DNA of 8,532 nt, taken from NCBI GenBank assembly GCA_034112085.1, contig JAWUWD010000034.1, positions 1 through 8,532 of the forward strand, read 5' to 3'. Positions 1 through 6,500 of this stretch are shown one piece after another. Numbering within the stretch: the stretch's first letter is position 1; the number at the start of each line of letters is the position of its first letter. The DNA comes from JAWUWD01 sp034112085 (GTDB lineage: Bacteria; Bacteroidota; Bacteroidia; Cytophagales; Cyclobacteriaceae). A model generated the notes under the pieces. The model was not told the origin of the DNA and ran no database searches. It saw only the letters and a list, made by a program, of their open reading frames with translations. A program made the position numbers and the translations under genes.

Positions 1-594
1 GGGAGTGATATGTTGGTGAATATTTGCTTCATTGCGCTCATCATTCATATGATAATGCCCACAAAACATCATTATTTCCTGAGAACAAGATTGTAATACC
101 TCTTTTAATTGACCTCTATTTTTTAAAGAAAATTTTTTATCAAGAATTGTTCCACAGTCAAGAATTGGGTGATGAATTAATAGCAATATTTTTAACTCAG
201 TGTTTAGTTCTTCCTTTAGCCATTCGATTTGAACTTGACTGACTTCATCTGGTGAAGAATCCAGAAAGATGTATTTGTAAGTATCTTCCTTCACAGAATA
301 GTAGAGTTCATTTGTGCCTTGATTGAGACTATTGTCATAATGAGCCATTACTTCATCATAGGTGTCATGATTCCCCAAAGTGATTTTTGGTGCGAATCCA
401 GAATTGGATAAGGACTTTAAGAATCCGGCTATGCTAGAATCCTCGCCAATATCACCAGTGCAGATCACCTCATCGATATTCCTTTTGATAAGATCATTAA
501 GTACGGTATTCCAATTTTTGTGGGCATCAACGCCATTTTCCTTCGGGAAAGCTTCATCAAGATGAGGGTCAGTGATATGTGCTATCCGTTTCAT
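1..594 (-). CDS. Calcineurin-like metallophosphoesterase, CpdA-like (3' end missing)
   Basis: The frame is open for 198 codons from an ATG at 594-592 to the left edge, with no stop, so the C-terminus lies outside the window. All motifs of a two-metal calcineurin-like phosphoesterase are visible: D-P-H at residues 9-11, G-D at 47-48, GNHD at 74-77, an H-H pair at 141-142 (LLIHHP) and GHYH at 179-182. These residues bind the dinuclear metal centre and phosphate in the family. There is no signal peptide, so it should act in the cytoplasm. The layout resembles class III cyclic-nucleotide phosphodiesterases (CpdA), which are usually 250-280 residues, so roughly 60-80 residues may be missing. The substrate (cAMP, another phosphodiester or a nucleotide) cannot be decided from sequence. 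The start overlaps the stop of the CapA-family gene by one base (TAATG), and a purine-rich AAAGGA site sits just upstream, inside that gene. Family assignment is secure; the CpdA function is inference. Confidence 0.9.
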   Translation of the reverse strand, partial: MKRIAHITDPHLDEAFPKENGVDAHKNWNTVLNDLIKRNIDEVICTGDIGEDSSIAGFLKSLSNSGFAPKITLGNHDTYDEVMAHYDNSLNQGTNELYYSVKEDTYKYIFLDSSPDEVSQVQIEWLKEELNTELKILLLIHHPILDCGTILDKKFSLKNRGQLKEVLQSCSQEIMMFCGHYHMNDERNEANIHQHITP

Positions 595-604
595 TATTTC
601 CTTT
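592..604 (-). promoter_or_regulatory. Shine-Dalgarno site and TAATG stop/start overlap
   Basis: Read on the minus strand, AAAGGA (604-599) lies inside the last codons of the CapA-family gene. It is followed by AATA and then ATG, the first codon of the phosphoesterase. The TAA stop (596-594) shares its last A with the ATG (594-592). This arrangement normally allows terminating ribosomes to restart on the next gene. It is the clearest Shine-Dalgarno-like site in the window; the other starts lack one, as is common in Bacteroidota. Confidence 0.7.
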
Positions 605-1676
605 CTGAAACATTCACATTTTGAGCACCAAGCAATGTTCTGGAATCATCAATGAACAACTTCATGGCTTCATAATCTTCAATAGAAGTAAAGAAATCCA
701 TGTTCTTTTCAAATTGAGCAGCGGGAAGGATATAGAATGCCTTACGCCCATTTTCAAAAGGTGTATACACCCAAGTCAGTGTGTAACTTGCATCGGAGAC
801 CCAAGTAGATTTATCGGACTTGGACAAAGTCATATTCACCATCATACCACCATCTGTCTTTTGTTTACGCTGATTAGATACAAAGTTCCCTAGGGAGTAG
901 GCGATGAAGCTGTCTTTATGCTTCTCTATTCGCTGAATGACGTGTGGATGTGAGCCGATGACAATATTAGCACCGCTTTCAATACAAAACTTGTACAAAT
1001 CGATTTGCTGATCACTTGGGTTTGATTGATACTCAAGTCCCCAATGCGCAAATACTATTATTTGATCAACATAAGATTTTTGAGCTCTCTTGATATCCTT
1101 TGCGATCAGTTCTTTATCAATCCGATCAACAATCGTTGGGATAGGAGCAGGAAGTCCATTGGTGCCATAGGTGTAGTTAATGATGGCAACTCTGATTCCA
1201 TTCTTTTCGAAGATCATCGGAGAGTTATTGGATCGATCATCTATGTTTTTGTAAGTGCCGGTGTGTGGAATCTCTAGGCTGTCCAAGATGTCAATAGTTT
1301 TGATAATACCTTCTTTGCCACGATCACAACTGTGATTGTTGGAAGTCACCAGAGCATCTATCCCAGCATCTTTGAGAGCCGAAGCTAGTGCTGGCGGAGA
1401 ACTGAATTGGGGGTATCCTTTGTAAGGTGTCATTCCCAATGTCACTTCTAAATTGGCGACTGTAAAGTCAGCTTCACTGGTAAATGGTTTTAGATGCTTG
1501 AAATAGGATGAGTAATCATATGTATTTGATTTCTTCTGATACGCTGCATTGATTTGTGAATCATGGCCCATCACATCACCTATGAAAGTGAATGTTACTT
1601 GTGTAGTGTCAGATTGGGACTGTGCTTTTACTGCGATGAAGCAAAACAGTAAAATAACTATGGTTTTGAAATTCAT
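594..1676 (-). CDS. CapA-family (PGA_cap) exported metallophosphoesterase-fold protein
   Basis: The frame is open from 1703 (369 codons). I prefer the second ATG at 1676 (360 codons), because it begins a textbook signal peptide: a short basic start, a hydrophobic core of about 12 residues, then AVKA before QSQS, a signal peptidase I type site. Neither start has a Shine-Dalgarno site. Counting from the longer start, the CapA-type motifs appear in order: GDVMGHD (42-48), NLE (84-86), SNNH with following D-x-G (121-129), HWGLEY (220-225), GSHPHVIQ (250-257) and YSLGNF (269-274). The family is named after a poly-gamma-glutamate capsule protein, but it belongs to the calcineurin-like phosphoesterase superfamily. 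No capB or capC partner is visible here, so capsule synthesis is not supported. The protein should be periplasmic or surface-exposed. It lies 69 bp after the transporter gene and overlaps the next phosphoesterase. The substrate is unknown. Confidence 0.88.
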   Translation of the reverse strand: MNFKTIVILLFCFIAVKAQSQSDTTQVTFTFIGDVMGHDSQINAAYQKKSNTYDYSSYFKHLKPFTSEADFTVANLEVTLGMTPYKGYPQFSSPPALASALKDAGIDALVTSNNHSCDRGKEGIIKTIDILDSLEIPHTGTYKNIDDRSNNSPMIFEKNGIRVAIINYTYGTNGLPAPIPTIVDRIDKELIAKDIKRAQKSYVDQIIVFAHWGLEYQSNPSDQQIDLYKFCIESGANIVIGSHPHVIQRIEKHKDSFIAYSLGNFVSNQRKQKTDGGMMVNMTLSKSDKSTWVSDASYTLTWVYTPFENGRKAFYILPAAQFEKNMDFFTSIEDYEAMKLFIDDSRTLLGAQNVNVSERK

Positions 1677-1745
1677 TAATTGTGCTTTGATGTCAATATT
1701 CATATGATAATGTCGTTAGAATAGGATAAATATAAGCAATCAATA

Positions 1746-2498
1746 TCAGGTATAGAACCATAGTTTGATTGCCAGACCAGTGACCGCAACAATCAATAGA
1801 CGTTTGATCCACTTGTCGCCAGCCTTGACAGACCATCTACTAGCTATCCATGCTCCTGCAGAGTTGCCTACTGCCAAAGTTATGCCATAGTGCCAATTGA
1901 TCATATCATTGTAGATGAATATGGCCAGTGCGGAAGTAGTGTAGACGAGGACTACAAATACTTTGATGGCATTAGTTTTCACTAGAGAAAGTCCATTGAT
2001 ATTGGTCAAAGCTGCCATAATGATAAAACCAACGCCAGCTTGAATAAATCCTCCATAAAGGCCTATGAAGAAAAATACGATAGTACCAATGATCTGGTGC
2101 TTACGATCCATTTTCTCATTATCACCAGTATCCTTTTTGTTGGGGTTGAAGATTGTTAAGAAAATGACCGCTACCATGACGATTGCGATGATCTTATTGA
2201 ATAACTTCTCATCCAATTCAACAGAAATCAAGGCACCGAATATTGCTCCTACAAAAGCTGATAATCCAACATAAATACTATATGGATAAGCAGATACTCC
2301 TTTTGATTGAAACCCTGATACAGCAAATATATTCTGGAAGAAAAGTGCTACTCGATTGGTAGCATTCGCGATCGGAGCGGGAAGACCTAAGAAAATGAGT
2401 ATTGGTAGCGTAATCAATGACCCTCCACCAGCGACAACATTCAGAAATCCGGCTCCTAAACCTACCCCAAGAATCAGTATATAATCTAAAACCTCCAT
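1746..2498 (-). CDS. TauE/SafE (TSUP) family transporter, probable anion or sulfur-compound exporter
   Basis: This 250-residue protein is almost entirely hydrophobic, with about seven or eight membrane segments, the usual size for TSUP proteins. It has the duplicated glycine-rich family signatures: GAGFLNVVAGGGSLITLP (15-32) followed by ANATNR (44-49) in the first half, and GLYGGFIQAGVGFI (146-159) followed by KTNAIKV (174-180) in the second. A charged cytoplasmic loop (about 119-133, rich in K, D and E) separates the halves. A GNSAGAWIASR segment near the end (211-221) is also typical. Characterised TSUP members move sulfite, sulfoacetate, thiosulfate or related anions across the inner membrane; the substrate here is not readable. 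It starts 61 bp after the stop of the DsbA-like gene and ends 42-69 bp before the CapA-family gene, so co-transcription is likely. A TATGTTTG box lies only 4 bp ahead of the ATG (see findings). Confidence 0.9.
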   Translation of the reverse strand: MEVLDYILILGVGLGAGFLNVVAGGGSLITLPILIFLGLPAPIANATNRVALFFQNIFAVSGFQSKGVSAYPYSIYVGLSAFVGAIFGALISVELDEKLFNKIIAIVMVAVIFLTIFNPNKKDTGDNEKMDRKHQIIGTIVFFFIGLYGGFIQAGVGFIIMAALTNINGLSLVKTNAIKVFVVLVYTTSALAIFIYNDMINWHYGITLAVGNSAGAWIASRWSVKAGDKWIKRLLIVAVTGLAIKLWFYT

Positions 2499-2559
2499 GG
2501 GACAAACATAGTAAAAGCCCCAGTTTTTATGGGTATGCTCATTTGAATTATTCTACACT

Positions 2560-3267
2560 CTAAGAAATCAATTTATCCACTTGCTCTTTCATCTGCTCAA
2601 AAGTTGCAAATCCATTGGCTATTTGATAAAGTTGATCATTGTTGAGCAATAGGACCGATGGATAACCACTCACGCCCCATCCACGGTTGAGTTTAAATTC
2701 ATCCATTGTTTCAGCTTTACACTCACCACTTTCGAATCGACTGAGGAAGTCACCATAGTTGATGTCGAAGTCATCGCAAATACTAGCATAGAATGAAGCC
2801 ATGTTAGGATCTTGAGACTCTACATAAAACTTCCTTTGAACGGCTTCAAAGAATTCCATCTCTTTCTCTTTGACTAAAGGTCGTGCAGCAACTACTGCTC
2901 TACAAGCGGGTTCCGTGTCATAATTGAATTCATCCAGATCGAATAAATCATATCCAAAAGGCTGACCACTACGTTTATTCACTTCCTCCCAATGATGCTT
3001 GAGGAAGCCTTTCATCTTATCATCCCAAGGATCACCACCTCCAGGCCTCAATCCACCAACAATAACTTTGAAAGCTATTTTTTCTTTCACAAAATGATCA
3101 CGAAGCTTTATCAAAGTGGGTGATAATCCCCAACACCAGGAGCACATGGGATCACCAACATAAATGATTTCTAATTTTTCGTTTTGGGAACCATCACCTA
3201 ATACACCTAATTCGTCCAGTGTAGAGGGAGTGCAAATACCTGTTTCCGGATCACAATAATTACTCAT
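2560..3267 (-). CDS. DsbA/FrnE-like cytoplasmic thiol oxidoreductase (CxxC)
   Basis: This 235-residue protein has a DsbA-type thioredoxin fold. The active site is C42-S-W-C45 in the context GDPMCSWCWG. The helical insertion contains the PACRAVVAAR stretch (120-129) seen in FrnE-like members, and a probable cis-proline loop, GVSGYPSVLLL, lies at 198-208 (P203). No signal peptide or membrane segment is present, so it should act in the cytoplasm, unlike classical periplasmic DsbA. Related proteins are annotated as predicted protein-disulfide isomerases linked to oxidative or thiol stress. A short N-terminal extension carries a second cysteine pair, C5 and C12 (C-X6-C), ahead of the first beta strand at about residue 32; other cysteines are at 122, 164 and 183. 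No Shine-Dalgarno site is visible before the ATG at 3267. It appears to be the first gene of the left-hand gene group. A 16-bp inverted repeat lies 38 bp upstream. The family call is secure; the redox partner is unknown. Confidence 0.9.
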   Translation of the reverse strand: MSNYCDPETGICTPSTLDELGVLGDGSQNEKLEIIYVGDPMCSWCWGLSPTLIKLRDHFVKEKIAFKVIVGGLRPGGGDPWDDKMKGFLKHHWEEVNKRSGQPFGYDLFDLDEFNYDTEPACRAVVAARPLVKEKEMEFFEAVQRKFYVESQDPNMASFYASICDDFDINYGDFLSRFESGECKAETMDEFKLNRGWGVSGYPSVLLLNNDQLYQIANGFATFEQMKEQVDKLIS

Positions 3268-3305
3268 ATTTAATCTGTTTTGAAATCTAACAACAACCTT
3301 TTGAA

Positions 3306-3321
3306 ATTGGTTCTAACCAAT
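3306..3321. promoter_or_regulatory. 16-bp inverted repeat, candidate operator of the DsbA-like gene
   Basis: ATTGGTT and its exact reverse complement AACCAAT are separated by two bases (CT). The repeat sits 38 bp upstream of the oxidoreductase ATG, where a transcription factor dimer could overlap the promoter. It has no T-run beside it on either strand, so it is not an intrinsic terminator. I could not find a convincing Bacteroidota promoter next to it, and no regulator gene is in the window. Confidence 0.4.
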
Positions 3322-3429
3322 GGAGTTTTATTGCATAACTCTGTCCCAGAGAGATAATTGGAATGATTTTATTTAGGATGGATTATTCTTTAACAATACA
3401 AAACATATTAATAATGAATTGTGAGTAAG

Positions 3430-3443
3430 TCTTATTAATAAGA
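3430..3443. repeat. 14-bp perfect AT-rich palindrome
   Basis: TCTTATTAATAAGA is a perfect palindrome between the terminator and the DsbA-like gene. Its core TATTAATAA recurs 27 bp away at 3406-3414. It could be a protein-binding site in the upstream region of the oxidoreductase gene. Such AT-only palindromes also arise readily by chance in low-G+C spacers. Confidence 0.3.
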
Positions 3444-3454
3444 AGTGTTTTTGT

Positions 3455-3497
3455 AAAAAAAAAAGCAGTAAGTCGACATCGTCAACTTACTGCTTTT
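3455..3497 (-). terminator. Strong intrinsic terminator after the large secreted-protein gene
   Basis: A 13-bp perfect stem (3461-3473 with 3485-3497) continues, after one C/A mismatch, into a further 3-bp stem (GAC/GTC) closed by the triloop 3478-3480. On the minus strand the stem runs into ten consecutive T residues (complement of 3455-3464). It begins 22 bp after the stop codon of the 1444-codon gene. The A/T pairs at the stem base also give a T-run of four on the plus strand, so it may work weakly in both directions. It should isolate the large gene from the four genes to its left. Confidence 0.93.
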
Positions 3498-3519
3498 ATA
3501 TATCACCGGTATATGAAGT

Positions 3520-6500
3520 TTAATATATCAAAACCTTTTTGGTAACAATACCAGACTTGTTCTTAAGAACAATAGTATACAGACCAAAAGAGAGGTTAGA
3601 CAAATCTAGTTTTTCAATTGTTTGACCGTTCGAGTTGTCTATAGATTTATTTACTATAGTTTTCCCTCCAAAGTCAATTACATTGAGAACTATGTTTCCC
3701 TGCATCACATTGTCCAAGTTAATATTTATAATTCCAGAAGATGGATTTGGGTAAACACTGATTTTAGATTCCAAATCTGATTCATCTATCTGTGTAATAG
3801 TTAAATCTTCACCATCGCAATCTTCATCAATATCATTATCTGGAATCTCTTCAGCTCCTGGATAAATATCAGGATTTGTGTCGTCACAGTCATCAGCTAA
3901 GTCAAACCCATCACCATCGCCATCCATTGAATCAGATCCATTACAATCTTCATCAATATCGTTGAATGGAATGTCAATAGCATCAGGATTAATACTTGCA
4001 TCAGTGTCGTCACAATCATCAATAGAATCAAATCCATCACCATCTGCATCCCCAATTTGAATTTTCAAATCATCGATCGCCCATCCCCAGGCTACAGCGC
4101 CTGCATCAGAAAATAGTCTAAATCTTATATTAACCACATCACCAGCTGAGTAAGTGTTTAGCATATCGATTGTTCGATTAACAAATAGATCACTTGATGC
4201 TGATGTTGCTGTACCATCCCAAGAACTGTTGGCATCAGAATCATAACCGTCCAATAATGGAGTCCAGTTTAATCCATCAACACTGCCTTCAACGATTACA
4301 TAATCCCAAAATTCGGCATCTCCAAAAACAGTACCCGATGTACCTTCTTCTACTTGTACCACCTCATTAAATGAGATAATCGCATTTTCAGAAGCAACTA
4401 AAATTGGGAAATTTAATACAGCTGTATAGTCCGTATCAATTGTATAAGGATGCGGAGTGCTAAGCAAGTTATTTTCGAAACCAGAAGGTGTATCAATAGT
4501 CCAATTATCCAAAGTGAAATCGGCAGTTCCAGTGTTGTCAAAATCGGCATTATACGAAGCTAAAGGATCTGCAGGTTCAGAAACAACTATTTCAAACTGT
4601 TCTGAATAGTAGTTTATACCATCTTTAACCGATACAACTCTAATAATATAAGTGCCAGCTGCAGTCAAATCAATTGAAACTTCTTCCATTGCACCTGCAA
4701 CATTGGTAGCAATGGTAGACATTGCAACATCATCAACTAATACCTCCGTATTGTCGTAAACAGATCTTAAGTCAATTGTCAAGTCTATTCGTAATTCCGC
4801 TATAGATGCACCAATAGTTGTAACAACTGGTGCTAGAGTAACAACAGGAGCAGTGAAGTCAACAAGTGCTGGGATGTCAGCAGACCATATACCTCTACCA
4901 TGCGTTGCTATAATCACTTGACCATCTTTGATTTTGAAATCCCAGATCATAACTGATGGGAAATCATCTACAAGACTCCATGTCAGGCCTGCATCCAAAC
5001 TTTCGAATAATCCAATTTCGGTACCTGCCCAAATCACATCATTATCATAAGGCATTACTTGTACAGCAAATGTTGCGGCATCTGGAAAACCTGTAGAATT
5101 ACTAGCAGCACTGTACCCGGAAATATCAACCCAGGTTTGTCCCAAATCTTCTGTCTTAAGGATTTTAGGAGAATTTGCAACAGAAAACACAGCAAAAGCA
5201 GTATTTCGATCTGTAGGATGAGAATATAACCCAGTACAAACTCCTATATCATCAAAATTAGGAACAGCTTCAAAACTGAATCCTCCATCTTGAGAAACGA
5301 ATATATTCCCATCGTCTGTCATTCTTCCACCGGCCCAAACTATACTAGGATCTGCTTTTGATACTTCTACATCACTACCTGACCAAAAACCCCAGCCAGT
5401 TGTTATCTCTGATCCTTTCCAAGTTCGACCAAAGTCTGTACTACGATAAACGCCATTGGCTTCTACAGCAAATAGTAGGTCTGGATCTTGATAAGAACTA
5501 GAAAGTCTTGATACAAATGGACCAGTTCCAGGCAGTCCTGAAGTTGCGTTATATGCATTTCCATCTTCAAACCCTCTGAACCCATTATTTTGTGATCCAC
5601 CTATATATTTGTCAGGATTTGTGTAGTGGGCAACCACTTCAAAACCATCTCCACCAATTATAAAACCATAATAGGACGTTGCATCGGCAACTTCTTCATT
5701 TACTGAAACCCATGTACCATTATCCTGTGCTCCACCCAAGTACTCTTCTTGTCCAGCAAGTTTATCAGCACCATAAAATTGCGTTGTGTTGTAATCAGCG
5801 CCAGACCATGTCCAACTACCATCCGCAATTCCGGGGTCAGTGGCACCATCAGTGACATATAATCCACCATCATTTCCTAAAACGATCTTGAATTCACTGT
5901 TCGCCTCATCCGTAATAATTGATGTCATGAAATGTTGATCTGGATGAATTCCGTTAACCGTTCCGTCATCATTAAAATTGAAACTGTTGGCACCATTAAA
6001 ATCATTATAAGCATCCGCAATAACGGTTAAGTCTGCTCCATAAGTGTCTACAGTCTCATAGGATATTATCAAATTTGCTGTCGGTAATGCTCCAGTATCC
6101 CAAGTTGCTCCGTCAGCTAAGAAGGGCCAGAAAAAATACATTTCACCACTTTCATGACCACCATTTACTGCTATACTAGCATCAGCATTTGCTGCGTCAT
6201 ATGTGATGTTATTGATGAAAATATATTCACGGCTATGTGTAGTACCATCTCCATCTGTATTTTGTTCAATCAAATTGAAGTCACCATCAGCCTGTTGATC
6301 TCTAAATGAAACCATTAGTTGAACATTGTCAGTTGTATTCCAAACTTCGAATGGTACCTCTACATAGTCTTGATAAGTATAGTTTGCAGCGTCTACTCCT
6401 GCACCTTCACCAGCAGGAATAGTAAAACGATGTGCCATCTGACTCAACCCAGCTCCAAATCGAACTTCAACAGTTTTTTCTTGTGCTTCTGCCTCCGTTA

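Noticed and set aside
24..565. Two plus-strand open frames near the left edge (72 and 61 codons)
   Set aside because: Both lie opposite the minus-strand phosphoesterase, whose metal-binding motifs are complete and in order; the plus-strand products resemble nothing.
594..1676. Capsule (poly-gamma-glutamate) synthesis locus suggested by the CapA family name
   Set aside because: No CapB ligase or CapC membrane partner is present, and CapA-family proteins are widespread outside capsule loci.
1691..1698. TTGACA on the minus strand near the CapA-family start, like a -35 box
   Set aside because: It has no matching -10 element, and the main sigma factor of Bacteroidota uses different consensus elements.
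2278..2505. 75-codon minus-strand frame starting with TTG at 2505
   Set aside because: It is an out-of-frame reading of the transporter gene, whose own frame gives conserved TSUP signatures.
2512..2533. Small hairpin (CCC/GGG) followed by CTTTT between the oxidoreductase and transporter genes
   Set aside because: The stem is only three or four pairs with a short T-run, too weak to call a terminator; it would not convincingly split the gene group.
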